NCBI RefSeq assembly: GCF_001982635.1
Contig: NZ_MKFI01000012.1
Span: forward strand, 62,001 to 126,000
Direction of reading: 5' to 3'
Length of the DNA: 64,000 bases
DNA from: Bradyrhizobium mercantei
GTDB lineage: Bacteria > Pseudomonadota > Alphaproteobacteria > Rhizobiales > Xanthobacteraceae
Of the stretch, positions 52,939-61,517 are shown piece after piece. The notes beneath the pieces were generated by a model that saw nothing but the letters and a program-made list of their open reading frames with translations, made no database searches and had not been told where the DNA came from. Each line of letters begins with the position of its first letter. The stretch's first letter is position 1. Position numbers and translations under genes: made by a program.

Positions 52939-53309
52939 TCTGCGGCCTCCGGCACGATGGCGATGGGTGGAATGCGGGCGAGCGATTGCTTGCGGAAGAT
53001 TTCGGGACGGCTGCGCCACGGCACGATGCCGTCCGGCGCCGCGGCATAGGCGGAGGCGCCGGCGATCACATCCCTGGCATTGTCGGCGGACAGGCGGCCG
53101 TAGACATACGACCACCGGCCGGGCGCACTGAGCGCGACCGAGCAGCCCTGGCTGCAAGCCGACAGACATTCGACGGGAACCAGATTGACGTCATCGGGCA
53201 CGCCGGCCTCGACAAGTGCGGCATGCAGGCGCGCACCGGGCGCGACCTCACCTTCCGCCAGCGTCTGGCCGGCACGACAGGTGATGCAGACATGAAGTGT
53301 AACGCTCAT
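52935..53309 (-). CDS. DUF1636 metal-binding, ferredoxin-like protein
   Basis: A 124-residue protein with CITCRAG near the start and CLSACSQGC at about residues 48-56, four or five cysteines in a thioredoxin-like 2Fe-2S ferredoxin pattern. DUF1636 genes are regularly found beside cobW in alphaproteobacteria. First gene after the cobalamin riboswitch. AGGAAGG precedes the ATG. A role in cobalt handling or electron supply to CobG is possible but unproven. Confidence 0.85.
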   Translation of the reverse strand: MSVTLHVCITCRAGQTLAEGEVAPGARLHAALVEAGVPDDVNLVPVECLSACSQGCSVALSAPGRWSYVYGRLSADNARDVIAGASAYAAAPDGIVPWRSRPEIFRKQSLARIPPIAIVPEAAE

Positions 53310-53347
53310 CGCCCTTCCTGGATTGACAACGGGAAGCGATGAGGCAC

Positions 53348-53371
53348 ACGGACCGATTCGAGCAGGTCCGT
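53348..53371 (-). promoter_or_regulatory. Hairpin between the cobalamin riboswitch and its first gene
   Basis: On the minus strand ACGGACC and GGTCCGT form a 7-bp perfect stem with a 10-nt loop, 39 nt before the DUF1636 start. There is no T-run, so it is not a standard intrinsic terminator. It may be part of the riboswitch expression platform controlling translation or Rho access. Confidence 0.45.
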
Positions 53372-53399
53372 TTCCCCGTCGCGGAACACCCCGTCCGCC

Positions 53400-53600
53400 G
53401 GTCTCACAACATGTTGCGTTGGCAGGTCTCCCGGCTTGCGGAGCAGGTTTTACCCTTCGATACCCACCTTCCCGACTCCATATGGAATCAGTGGCTTGGA
53501 CATCTCTCCGGTCACGGTCGCGGGGGCGGCTGCACTTCAGGCCCGATCTAGCTGAGCCCTATCGCATTCCCTCTTCGCCTGTCGTAGGACAGGAACCAAC
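53400..53600 (-). promoter_or_regulatory. Cobalamin (B12) riboswitch
   Basis: On the minus strand the conserved B12 box AGCCGGGAGACCTGCC is at 53436-53421. Upstream lie GAAGAGGGAA (P3-side), GCAGCCGCCCCCGCGACCGTG (the CCCCCGC core) and GCCACTG...GGGAAGG, in canonical order. The first helix begins around GGTTCCTGTCC near 53597. It precedes DUF1636-cobW-cobN-cobG-cobH-cobI-cobJ, so high adenosylcobalamin should shut this unit down. Ends are approximate. Confidence 0.95.
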
Positions 53601-53651
53601 GCGGGCCCACCATTCGTCCAAGCCCCGCACTTGTCAAGCCGAAGGACCATG

Positions 53652-54305
53652 ATGATTTCTGATGGAAACGACGCCGGGAACGGCACCGTCGGCACCGACC
53701 CATCGCTGGATGCGCGCCATGCCGACAAGATGGCGAAAAAGAAGGCCGCCCGCGACCGCATCATGGCGACCAAGAGCGGCGAAAAGGGCCTGATCATCGT
53801 TCATACCGGCGCCGGCAAAGGAAAATCCTCCTCCGCGTTCGGCATGATCGTGCGCTGTGTCGCGCATGGCTTTCCCTGCGCGGTGGTGCAGTTCATCAAG
53901 GGCGCCTGGGATACCGGCGAGCGCCGCCTGCTCACCGGGCATTTCGGCGATCTCTGTCAATTTCACGCGATGGGCGAAGGCTTTACCTGGGAGACGCAGG
54001 ATCGCGCCCGCGACATCGCAGCAGCGCAGGCCGGCTGGGAAAAGGCCAAGCAGTTGATCGCAGACGAAAGCCTGCGCATGGTCGTGCTCGACGAGATCAA
54101 CATCGCGCTGCGTTACGATTATCTCGCGATCGCCGATGTCGTGGACTTCCTGACCACGTCGAAGCCGCCGATGACGCATGTCGTGCTCACCGGGCGCAAC
54201 GCCAAGGACGAGCTGGTCGAGATCGCCGATCTCGTCACCGAGATGACGCTGGTGAAGCATCCATTCCGCTCCGGCATCAAGGCGCAGCCGGGCGTCGAGT
54301 TCTGA
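53652..54305 (+). CDS. cobO: Cob(I)yrinic acid a,c-diamide adenosyltransferase
   Basis: A 217-residue CobA/CobO/BtuR-type corrinoid adenosyltransferase. The P-loop is HTGAGKGKSSSAFGM, with VVQFIKGAWDTGER and VLDEINIALRYDYL typical of the family. It attaches the adenosyl ligand to cobalt. Two ATGs in tandem (53649, 53652) are possible; spacing to AAGG favours the second. It diverges from the riboswitch-led operon, is not under that riboswitch, and precedes cobQ by 11 bp. Confidence 0.94.
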   Translation: MISDGNDAGNGTVGTDPSLDARHADKMAKKKAARDRIMATKSGEKGLIIVHTGAGKGKSSSAFGMIVRCVAHGFPCAVVQFIKGAWDTGERRLLTGHFGDLCQFHAMGEGFTWETQDRARDIAAAQAGWEKAKQLIADESLRMVVLDEINIALRYDYLAIADVVDFLTTSKPPMTHVVLTGRNAKDELVEIADLVTEMTLVKHPFRSGIKAQPGVEF

Positions 54306-54316
54306 CCGAAATCGCC

Positions 54317-55765
54317 ATGGCGCGCGCATTGATGATCCAGGGAGCCGGCTCGGACGTGGGCAAGTCGCTCATCGTCGCGGGCCTCGCGCGCGCCGCCAGA
54401 CGGCGCGGCCTGCGCGTGCTGCCGTTCAAGCCGCAGAACATGTCCAACAACGCCGCGGTGACGGTCGATGGCGGCGAGATCGGACGCGCGCAGGCCTTAC
54501 AGGCGCTCGCCGCCGGCGTCGAGCCGCACACCGACATGAATCCGGTGCTGCTGAAGCCGGAGACCGATGTCGGCGCCCAGATCATCGTGCACGGCAAGCG
54601 GATCGCGACCGCGCGCGCGCGCGAATATGCCGGCATGAAGCCGTCGCTGATGGGCGCGGTGCTGGAGAGTTTTGGGCGTCTGAAGGATCGCGCCGACCTC
54701 GTGCTGGTCGAGGGCGCCGGCAGCCCCGCCGAGGTCAACTTACGCAAGGCCGATATCGCCAACATGGGTTTTGCGCGCAGGGCCGACGTGCCCGTGGTGC
54801 TGGTCGGTGATATCGACCGTGGCGGCGTGATCGCGCAGCTCGTCGGCATTAAGACGGTGATCGACCCTGATGATGCCGCGATGATCCAGGGCTTTGTCAT
54901 CAACAAATTCCGCGGTGATCCCTCGCTGTTCGACGACGGCTACCGCCTGATCGAAGCCCGCACCGCCTGGCGCGGCTTCGGCGTACTGCCCTGGTTCACC
55001 CGCGCCGGCGAACTTCCGGCCGAGGACGCGCTCGGGCTCGGCGAGGCGCGCAAGCCCGGCCAATGCAAGATCGCCTTTCTGGCGCTGTCGCGGATCGCCA
55101 ATTTCGACGATCTCGATCCGCTCAAGCTCGAGCCCGGCGTCGATCTCGTGATGGTGCGTCCGGGCGAAGCCATCCCGGGCGATGCGCGGCTCGTCATCCT
55201 GCCCGGCTCGAAATCGACCCGCGGCGATCTCGCCTTCCTGCGCGCGCAGGGCTGGGACATCGATCTCATGGCGCATCATCGCCGCGGCGGCCATGTCCTC
55301 GGCCTGTGCGGCGGCTACCAGATGCTCGGACACACCGTCGCCGATCCCGACGGGATCGAAGGCCCGGCCGGCGAAACGCGCGGCCTCGGATTGCTCGATG
55401 TCACCACCACGATGACCGAGCAGAAGACGCTGACCCGCGTCAGCGCGGTGCATGCTGCGACCGATCAACCGATCAGCGCCTACGAGATCCATATCGGCCG
55501 CACCGATGGCCCGGATCGCGCCCGGCCGTTTGCATCGCTCGACGGCGCAGCCGAAGGTGCGGTGTCCGCCGACGGACGTGTTCACGGCAGCTATCTGCAC
55601 GGCCTGTTCAGCTCGGACGATTTCCGCAGGGCATTCCTCGCGCAACTCGACATTCCCACGGCTGATCAGCAGTATGGTGCCAGGGTCGAGAGCGCGCTCG
55701 ACGCGCTTGCCGAGCACATCGAGACCCATCTCGATGTCGAGGGCTTGCTCGCGCTGGCGCGCTAA
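54317..55765 (+). CDS. cobQ: Adenosylcobyric acid synthase
   Basis: A 482-residue glutamine-dependent amidase that amidates positions b, d, e and g. The N-terminal synthetase opens MIQGAGSDVGKSLIVAGLAR and has LKPETDVGAQIIVHGK. The class I amidotransferase domain has the nucleophile in HVLGLCGGYQMLG and a C-terminal His in GSYLHGLF. The length matches CobQ (about 485). Its stop overlaps the convergent cobC stop by 2 bp. Confidence 0.96.
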   Translation: MARALMIQGAGSDVGKSLIVAGLARAARRRGLRVLPFKPQNMSNNAAVTVDGGEIGRAQALQALAAGVEPHTDMNPVLLKPETDVGAQIIVHGKRIATARAREYAGMKPSLMGAVLESFGRLKDRADLVLVEGAGSPAEVNLRKADIANMGFARRADVPVVLVGDIDRGGVIAQLVGIKTVIDPDDAAMIQGFVINKFRGDPSLFDDGYRLIEARTAWRGFGVLPWFTRAGELPAEDALGLGEARKPGQCKIAFLALSRIANFDDLDPLKLEPGVDLVMVRPGEAIPGDARLVILPGSKSTRGDLAFLRAQGWDIDLMAHHRRGGHVLGLCGGYQMLGHTVADPDGIEGPAGETRGLGLLDVTTTMTEQKTLTRVSAVHAATDQPISAYEIHIGRTDGPDRARPFASLDGAAEGAVSADGRVHGSYLHGLFSSDDFRRAFLAQLDIPTADQQYGARVESALDALAEHIETHLDVEGLLALAR

Positions 55766-56727
55766 ACCGACAGCACGGCGGACAGGCGGGACCACTCGGC
55801 CTCATTGCCCGGCAGGCCGAGGCGCAGCCATCCCGGCTTTTGCTCGAACACCCGCGACCAGATCTGACCGCGGGCGAGCTTTTCTTGCGCGGCCCGCGCA
55901 TCGCCAGTCTCATAGAGCCGGAACAGCGGCGTGCCACCGACCATCGTCCAACCCTGCACGCGTGCCTCCGCATCGAGCCTGACGCAATCGTCCGCCAGCC
56001 GCGCGGCCGTCGCCTTGGCCCAGTCGTGATCGAGCAGCGCGCACCGTCCGATCGCGATTGCGGCGCCCGACACCGGCCACGGTCCCGCCATCGCCGCGAG
56101 CGCGGCAACATCCGCTTCACTGCCGAGCGCGAAGCCGAGCCGCAAGCCGGCCAGTCCGTAGAATTTGCCGAATGAGCGCAGGATCAGGAGCCCCGCTCGT
56201 CCAGCTTCAGGTGCGAGCGAGATGCCGGGAACGGCGTCCGCAAAACTCTCGTCGATGACGAGTCGGCCGACGCGCGGCAACAACGCCAGCACTTCGTCGC
56301 GATCATGGCATTGCCCATCGGGATTGTTCGGATTGACGACGACGGCAAGATCGGCTCCCGCAAGCGCGGCGAGATCGGATACCTCGGCGACGTCCCAGCC
56401 GGCCGCCGACAACACCGCGGCATATTCATTGTAGGTCGGCGCGAGGATGCGCGCCTGCCCCCGAGGCGCGAGATGCGGCAGCAACTGAATGGCAGCTTGC
56501 GCACCGCCCATTGCCACGATCGGCGCCTTGGTGGCATAGGCCTGCCGCGCGGCATCGTGCAGCGATTCAATGTCGGATCGCGACGGCAACGCGCTCCAGT
56601 GCCGCGGCTCCACAGCGACGACAGGATACGGCACCCGATTGATCCCGGTCGACAGGTCGATCCAGTCGTCTGCCGTGCCGCCGAAGCGTTGCTGGGCGAC
56701 GTCGAGATTTCCGCCGTGCTCACGCAT
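55762..56727 (-). CDS. cobC: CobC/CobD-type PLP-dependent decarboxylase-like protein (aminopropanol arm)
   Basis: A 321-residue fold-type I PLP enzyme. The cofactor lysine is expected in LRSFGKFYGLAGLRLGFALG. VVNPNNPDGQ and VIDESFAD are typical of the histidinol-phosphate aminotransferase-like group that includes L-threonine-O-3-phosphate decarboxylase. It supplies the (R)-1-amino-2-propanol phosphate arm of cobalamin. It follows cobD by 11 bp; the ATG at 56727 fits the family start. Confidence 0.9.
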   Translation of the reverse strand: MREHGGNLDVAQQRFGGTADDWIDLSTGINRVPYPVVAVEPRHWSALPSRSDIESLHDAARQAYATKAPIVAMGGAQAAIQLLPHLAPRGQARILAPTYNEYAAVLSAAGWDVAEVSDLAALAGADLAVVVNPNNPDGQCHDRDEVLALLPRVGRLVIDESFADAVPGISLAPEAGRAGLLILRSFGKFYGLAGLRLGFALGSEADVAALAAMAGPWPVSGAAIAIGRCALLDHDWAKATAARLADDCVRLDAEARVQGWTMVGGTPLFRLYETGDARAAQEKLARGQIWSRVFEQKPGWLRLGLPGNEAEWSRLSAVLSV

Positions 56728-56738
56728 CCGCCGGTCTC

Positions 56739-57680
56739 CTACAACAGCGCCAGGGCGACGAACACCCCGGCCAGCAGCATCATGGCGCGGCGATAGAACT
56801 TCAGCCCGGCGAAGATGTCGGTGGCTGCCGGATCGCGCGCGCCCTGGTTCAGCCACGGCTCGTCGGCGACGTGCCCGTGATAGATGCGCGGACCACTGAG
56901 GCGGACGCCGAGCGCGCCGGCCATCGCGGCTTCAGGCCAGCCGGCATTCGGCGAGCGATGCCGATGCCCGTCGTGCAGCATGCATGACCACGCCTGCGAA
57001 CGGTCTGGCGCGAGCAGCACGAACAAGACGCCGGTCAGCCTCGCTGGAATCAAATTGGCCAGATCGTCGATCCGGGCAGCCGCCCAGCCGAACGCTTCAT
57101 GCCGCTCGGTGCGATGGCCGATCATCGAGTCCAGCGTATTGATCGCCTTGTAGCCGAGGATTCCGGGCAAGCCGAACAGCGCGCCCCAGAACACCGGCGC
57201 CACAATGCCGTCAGACGCATTCTCGGCGAGGCTCTCGATGGTCGCGCGCGCGATGCCGGCCTCGTCCAGCGTTGCCGGATCGCGTCCGACAATTTGCGCG
57301 ACCGCGGAGCGCGCCGCTGTCATATCGCCGGACGCCAACGGATGGGCCACCGCAGCGACATGGTCATGCAACGAACGCAACGCCACCAGCGGCCACGCCA
57401 GCACACCGACCAGGACGACGCGCACCCATCCGGATGCGAGCACGGACTGAACGGCCCAACCGAGTGCGACCACCAGCGCGATCACCAGGACGGCAGCCGC
57501 GACGCCAGCCGCGCGCCGAAACGCCGGTGCATCGGACATCCGGTTCCAGCTGGAATCGGCAAAATGGATCAGGCGACCAAGCCAGGTCACGGGATGGCCG
57601 ATGCGTGCAAACAGCCACGCGGGCCAGCCGATCAAGGCATCCACGGCCATCGCCACCGCCATCGCTCCCGCAAAAACCAC
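56739..57680 (-). CDS. cobD: Adenosylcobinamide-phosphate synthase (CbiB/CobD)
   Basis: A 313-residue inner-membrane protein that joins the aminopropanol arm to adenosylcobyric acid. It has several hydrophobic segments and the family phrases DALIGWPAWLFARIGHPV, IESLAENASDGIVAPVFW and YKAINTLDSMIGHR. I prefer the GTG at 57680, with AGGAG 6 nt upstream, giving the usual VVFAGAMAVAMAVD start; an ATG at 57662 is the alternative. It is transcribed with cobC. Confidence 0.9.
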   Translation of the reverse strand: MVFAGAMAVAMAVDALIGWPAWLFARIGHPVTWLGRLIHFADSSWNRMSDAPAFRRAAGVAAAVLVIALVVALGWAVQSVLASGWVRVVLVGVLAWPLVALRSLHDHVAAVAHPLASGDMTAARSAVAQIVGRDPATLDEAGIARATIESLAENASDGIVAPVFWGALFGLPGILGYKAINTLDSMIGHRTERHEAFGWAAARIDDLANLIPARLTGVLFVLLAPDRSQAWSCMLHDGHRHRSPNAGWPEAAMAGALGVRLSGPRIYHGHVADEPWLNQGARDPAATDIFAGLKFYRRAMMLLAGVFVALALL

Positions 57681-57806
57681 GCACCTCTCCTCGCCGCGAT
57701 CCCCCTGATGCGCAAGACATCGGCCGAGTGCAAGCCCTCCGTGACGGATTTCGGCTTTGTCTTTCACCCCGATTGGTGGTTAGAGCGGACGTGAACAGGA
57801 GATCAC

Positions 57807-58310
57807 ATGTCCGCCATTCTGATCACGGGGGGAGCCCGGTCCGGGAAAAGCCGGCGCGCCGAGCTTCGCGCGCAGAGCTTTCCGGGGCAGCCGGTCTATG
57901 TCGCCACCGCCGAGGCCCTCGATGCGGAAATGGACGAGCGGATCGCCAAACATCGCGCGCGGCGCGGCAATGACTGGATCGAGCGCGAGGTGCCGCTCGA
58001 TCTCGTTGACGTGCTGTCCGCGACCGATGGCGGCGGCGCAAGGCTGGTCGATTGCCTGACGCTGTGGCTGTCCAACCTGCTGCATGCGGAGCGCGACTGG
58101 TCGCGGGAGGTGACGCGACTGGCGGATGCGTTGCCGCGTCAACACAGCCCGGTCGTGCTGGTCACCAACGAGGTTGGCCTCGGCATCGTGCCCGACAATG
58201 CGCTGGCGCGGACCTTCCGCGACGCCGCGGGCCTGATGAACCAGACGATTGCAGGTGTGGCTGACGAAGTGGAATTCGTCGTGGCAGGCTTGCCGATGAA
58301 GCTTAAATGA
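57807..58310 (+). CDS. cobP: Bifunctional adenosylcobinamide kinase/guanylyltransferase
   Basis: A 167-residue CobP/CobU enzyme that phosphorylates adenosylcobinamide and then adds GMP. The P-loop is ITGGARSGKSRRAE. YVATAEALDAEMDERIAKHR carries the guanylylated histidine region, followed by DCLTLWLSNLL and TNEVGLGIVPDNALARTFRD. First gene of a plus-strand unit that diverges from cobD across 126 bp; AGGAG precedes the start. Confidence 0.95.
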   Translation: MSAILITGGARSGKSRRAELRAQSFPGQPVYVATAEALDAEMDERIAKHRARRGNDWIEREVPLDLVDVLSATDGGGARLVDCLTLWLSNLLHAERDWSREVTRLADALPRQHSPVVLVTNEVGLGIVPDNALARTFRDAAGLMNQTIAGVADEVEFVVAGLPMKLK

Positions 58311-58341
58311 TGTCCGCTACCCAGCGTATCAAAGGCCCGCG

Positions 58342-58974
58342 ATGATCTCATTCGACGATGCGTTCCGCCGGCAACTGCACGAGCTGTTCGTGTGGCGGCG
58401 CGACGTGCGGCGCTTTCGAACCGATCCGCTGCCGGATGGGTCGATCGAACGGCTGATCGAGATCGCCTGCCTGTCGCCCTCGGTCGGGCTGAGCCAGCCC
58501 TGGCGCTTCGTGATTGTCGACGATGTGGCACGGCGCCGCGCTGTCATCGAAGACTTCAAGGCCTGCAACGCCGATGCGCTGCGCTCCTATTCGGGCGAAC
58601 GGGCCGCAAAATATGCCGCATTGAAATTATCCGGCCTCGAGGAGGCACCGGGCCATCTCGCCGTGTTCGCCGAGAGGAGCGACCAGATCGGCTCCGGCCT
58701 TGGCCGCGCGACGATGCCGGAAACGACGGAATACTCGGTGGTCGCCGCGATCTGTTCGATGTGGCTTGCCGCGCGCGCTGAAGGCATCGGGCTCGGCTGG
58801 GTGTCGATCCTCAACCCAGGGCGCATTCACGAGATCCTGGAGATTCCGGATGCGTGGAAACTGATCGGCTATCTCTGCGTCGGTTATCCCCAGGCCGAAT
58901 GCGACCGCCCGGAGCTCGAGCAGGCCAAGTGGGAATCGCGGCGAGGTCCGGATGAGTTCACCATCCGGCGCTGA
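58342..58974 (+). CDS. bluB: 5,6-dimethylbenzimidazole synthase
   Basis: A 210-residue nitroreductase-like flavin destructase that makes the lower ligand 5,6-dimethylbenzimidazole from reduced FMN with oxygen. Family phrases are FVWRRDVRRFRTDPLP, LSPSVGLSQPWRFVIVDD and EGIGLGWVSILNP. The gene is 31 bp after cobP. It allows synthesis of true B12 under aerobic conditions. Confidence 0.95.
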   Translation: MISFDDAFRRQLHELFVWRRDVRRFRTDPLPDGSIERLIEIACLSPSVGLSQPWRFVIVDDVARRRAVIEDFKACNADALRSYSGERAAKYAALKLSGLEEAPGHLAVFAERSDQIGSGLGRATMPETTEYSVVAAICSMWLAARAEGIGLGWVSILNPGRIHEILEIPDAWKLIGYLCVGYPQAECDRPELEQAKWESRRGPDEFTIRR

Positions 58975-59284
58975 CGAATGTCCGGCCGGCAGCGGCGCCG
59001 CGCACTGGCGCGCGGACATCGCCTCCCTGGTCTTTGCCGTTCCGGAGCACGGCGCCATCTGCGCCGTGCATCGGGGTGCGTTTCGGACGCTGCTCGGCGC
59101 GGAGCCGGTGCCGGAGGCCTGCATCGGCTATTTCGAGCGGTATCGAGACGCGTTCAGGGCCGCGGCCGACGCCAAGATCCTGCGCAAGCGCATCCCTCCT
59201 GGAACAAATCTGCATCTTACCAGTCGCGACATCGCTCGAAAGCTGCTAGAAGCCGACCAAATCGAATGTGGAGAACGACCATGA
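58952..59284 (+). CDS. Unrecognised 110-residue protein between bluB and cbtB
   Basis: No family recognised. The start overlaps the end of bluB by 23 bp and the end overlaps the cbtB start by 4 bp (ATGA), which supports translation. The protein is soluble, with two cysteines near the start, a central VPEACIGYFERYRDAFRAAA helix and a C-terminal TSRDIARKLLEADQ segment. GAGG lies upstream of the ATG. Its place between bluB and cobalt transporter genes suggests a cobalamin- or cobalt-related role, but nothing in the sequence proves it. Confidence 0.6.
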   Translation: MSSPSGADECPAGSGAAHWRADIASLVFAVPEHGAICAVHRGAFRTLLGAEPVPEACIGYFERYRDAFRAAADAKILRKRIPPGTNLHLTSRDIARKLLEADQIECGERP

Positions 59285-59472
59285 GCCAGTCCCAGACCGC
59301 GCAAGCCCAGCATCTGCCGGTTGCCACCCGACAGGTCGGCCGGCTTGCCCAGTCGCTGATGGCGATGACGCTCGGCCTGTTCATCGTCGGCGTGGTCGGC
59401 TTCTCGCACATCGACGTGATCCACAATGCCGCGCACGATGTGCGCCACTCCAACGCGTTCCCCTGCCACTAA
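59281..59472 (+). CDS. cbtB: Cobalt transporter subunit CbtB
   Basis: A 63-residue one-helix membrane protein. A single hydrophobic segment (LMAMTLGLFIVGVVGFS) is followed by a His-rich end, HIDVIHNAAHDVRHSNAFPCH, the metal-binding motif typical of CbtB. It precedes cbtA by 9 bp. The pair is a predicted cobalt importer usually linked to B12 genes. Confidence 0.93.
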   Translation: MSQSQTAQAQHLPVATRQVGRLAQSLMAMTLGLFIVGVVGFSHIDVIHNAAHDVRHSNAFPCH

Positions 59473-59481
59473 CTCACCGGC

Positions 59482-60219
59482 ATGAACACGTTTCGCTCGA
59501 TCGTCTTCTCGTCGGTCATTGCCGGATTCATCGTTGGCCTGATCGTCACCGCGGTCCAGCAGTTCGGCACCGTCCCCCTGATCCTCAAGGCCGAGGTCTA
59601 TGAGAAGGCGGCCGAGCACAAGCACGAAGCCGCAGCGCCGCCGCAGGCCATCCTCGTGCACGATCACGCCGATCATGATCATGGCGCCGAGGCCTGGGAG
59701 CCGCGGGACGGGCTGGAGCGCAATCTCTATACCGCGGGCGCGAACATCCTGACCGGGATCGGCTTTGCGCTTTTGCTGTGCGGCTTCCTTGCGGTCCGCA
59801 GCGGTGCGACCGGCGAGCCGATCTCGTGGCACGAAGGCCTGATGTGGGGTCTCGCCGGTTTTGCCGTCTTCACCATCGCGCCCGGTCTCGGGTTGCCGCC
59901 CGAATTGCCGGGCGTGCCCGCCGCTCCGCTGCTCTCGCGCCAGATCTGGTGGACGATGGCGGTGCTGGCGACATCAGCCGGCCTCGGGCTGATCGTGTTC
60001 CGGCGCTCGATGCCGGCCGCGATCGCCGGCGTGGTGCTGATCATGCTGCCGCATCTGATCGGCGCACCCGAGCTCGAGCATGTCGAGACCAACGTGCCCT
60101 CGTCACTGTCGCATCAGTTCGTCGTCGCCGTCACGCTAACCAGCCTGGTGTTCTGGTCGCTGCTCGGCGGCCTGACCAGCGCCGCCTTCGCCTATTTCGA
60201 TCGGCCCGCGTCGGCCTGA
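59482..60219 (+). CDS. cbtA: Cobalt transporter subunit CbtA
   Basis: A 245-residue membrane protein with about five to six helices. A His-rich loop (EHKHEAAAPPQAILVHDHAD and the DHDHG that follows) lies after helix 1. The family phrases are GLMWGLAGFAVFTIAPGLGL, PPELPGVPAAPLLSRQIWW and MLPHLIGAPELE. It provides cobalt for CobNST together with CbtB. Last gene of the cob island. Confidence 0.93.
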   Translation: MNTFRSIVFSSVIAGFIVGLIVTAVQQFGTVPLILKAEVYEKAAEHKHEAAAPPQAILVHDHADHDHGAEAWEPRDGLERNLYTAGANILTGIGFALLLCGFLAVRSGATGEPISWHEGLMWGLAGFAVFTIAPGLGLPPELPGVPAAPLLSRQIWWTMAVLATSAGLGLIVFRRSMPAAIAGVVLIMLPHLIGAPELEHVETNVPSSLSHQFVVAVTLTSLVFWSLLGGLTSAAFAYFDRPASA

Positions 60220-60244
60220 CTTCGCTGTTCGAGCGTGACGCCGC

Positions 60245-61516
60245 TCAGCTCGCCTGCCTGAGCGGCTTTTTCGCCCGCAACTCCCTGTCCTGCACCAAAA
60301 CCTTGTCCGCGTAGAGCTGGTCGATCTCCTGCTCGGACAGGCCGAGCTCGCCGAGGATTTCCTCATTGTGCTCGCCGAGCAGGTCGGCCCTCAGCTCGGT
60401 GCGCTGCGGCCATTCCGAGAAGCGCATCGGCGCGCCCGGAATGGCAAATTGGCCGATCCTGGGATCGCTGACATGGCGCACCGTGCCGCGCTCGATCAGA
60501 TGCGGTTCGGCCATCGCGTCATTCAGGGTCAGCACCGGCGCGCAGGGAATCCTCTCCTGCTCAAGGGCTGCGATCGCGGCCTCGCGCGACGGGAAGGTCT
60601 TGAGCCAGGCTTCGACAATCTCGCCGACCTCCACCCTGTTGTCGGCACGGGCGCGTGCGGACTCGAACCGCGGGTCCTTCTCGAGCTCCGGCCGCCCCAG
60701 CGCGCGGACCATCTGCGGCCATTGATGCGCCAGCGCGCAGATCACGAGAAACTCGCCCCGGCCGCAATCGAACACCCCGACCGGGCCGCCATTCGGGTGC
60801 AGCGAACCTTCCCGCTGCGGCACGAAGCTGTCGCCGCGCAGCGCGACCTTCGGCACGTTGGCCTCGTGCATATGAAAGTAGGTGTCGAGCAGCGTCGATT
60901 CGATGAACTGCCCCTCTCCGGTCCGCTCACGGTGAAGCAGCGCAAAGCCGACGGCCATCGCCGCGGCGACGCCGGTCGAGGCGTCTCCGATCGCGACCGG
61001 CACCTGCGCCGGCTTGCCATCGGGATCGCCGATCACCCCGGTGATCCCCGCGAAGGCCTGCGCGATGTAATCGAAGCCGGGCTTGTCGCTCAGCGGACCG
61101 GTCTGCCCCGCGAACGAGATCGAGCACATGATCAGCCGCGGATTGATCTGCTTGAGCGTTTCGTAGCCAAGCCCGGCGCGCTCCATCACCCCGGGCGTAA
61201 AGTTCTCCACCAGAACGTCGGCCCTGGCCGCGAGCCGGGTCAGGATCTGGCGGCTCTTCTCATGCTTGAAGTCGAGCGCGAGGCTGCGCTTCGAATGGTT
61301 TTGCTGGAAGAAATAGGTGCTCTGCGACGTGTTCTTGTAAGTGGGGTCGCGCGGCTTCAGGCCCTGGAAGCGCGACCGGTCGCCGAATGGCGCGAGCTCG
61401 ATCTTGATCACGTCGGCGCCGGCCTCGGCCAATAGTCGCGTGCAAGTCGGGCCCGCGACGAACTGGGTGATATCGAGCACGCGGTAGCCGCTCAGCATTT
61501 TCGGAGGCAGGGTCAT
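60245..61516 (-). CDS. Class III CoA-transferase (CaiB/BaiF family)
   Basis: A 423-residue CoA-transferase. The N-terminus has YRVLDITQFVAGPTCTRLLAEAGADVIK split across the CoA fold, VLVENFTPGVMERAGLGYE follows, and the probable catalytic Asp is in VAIGDASTGVAAAMAVGFAL. Substrates in the family are oxalyl-, formyl-, carnitine- or aromatic-acid CoAs; the choice cannot be made here. It lies 1 bp after the GST gene in a minus-strand unit, suggesting a catabolic pathway. Confidence 0.9.
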   Translation of the reverse strand: MTLPPKMLSGYRVLDITQFVAGPTCTRLLAEAGADVIKIELAPFGDRSRFQGLKPRDPTYKNTSQSTYFFQQNHSKRSLALDFKHEKSRQILTRLAARADVLVENFTPGVMERAGLGYETLKQINPRLIMCSISFAGQTGPLSDKPGFDYIAQAFAGITGVIGDPDGKPAQVPVAIGDASTGVAAAMAVGFALLHRERTGEGQFIESTLLDTYFHMHEANVPKVALRGDSFVPQREGSLHPNGGPVGVFDCGRGEFLVICALAHQWPQMVRALGRPELEKDPRFESARARADNRVEVGEIVEAWLKTFPSREAAIAALEQERIPCAPVLTLNDAMAEPHLIERGTVRHVSDPRIGQFAIPGAPMRFSEWPQRTELRADLLGEHNEEILGELGLSEQEIDQLYADKVLVQDRELRAKKPLRQAS

Positions 61517-61517
61517 C

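Noticed and set aside
57681..57806. Possible second cobalamin riboswitch between cobD and cobP
   Set aside because: No B12 box or CCCCCGC core is present in the 126-bp gap.
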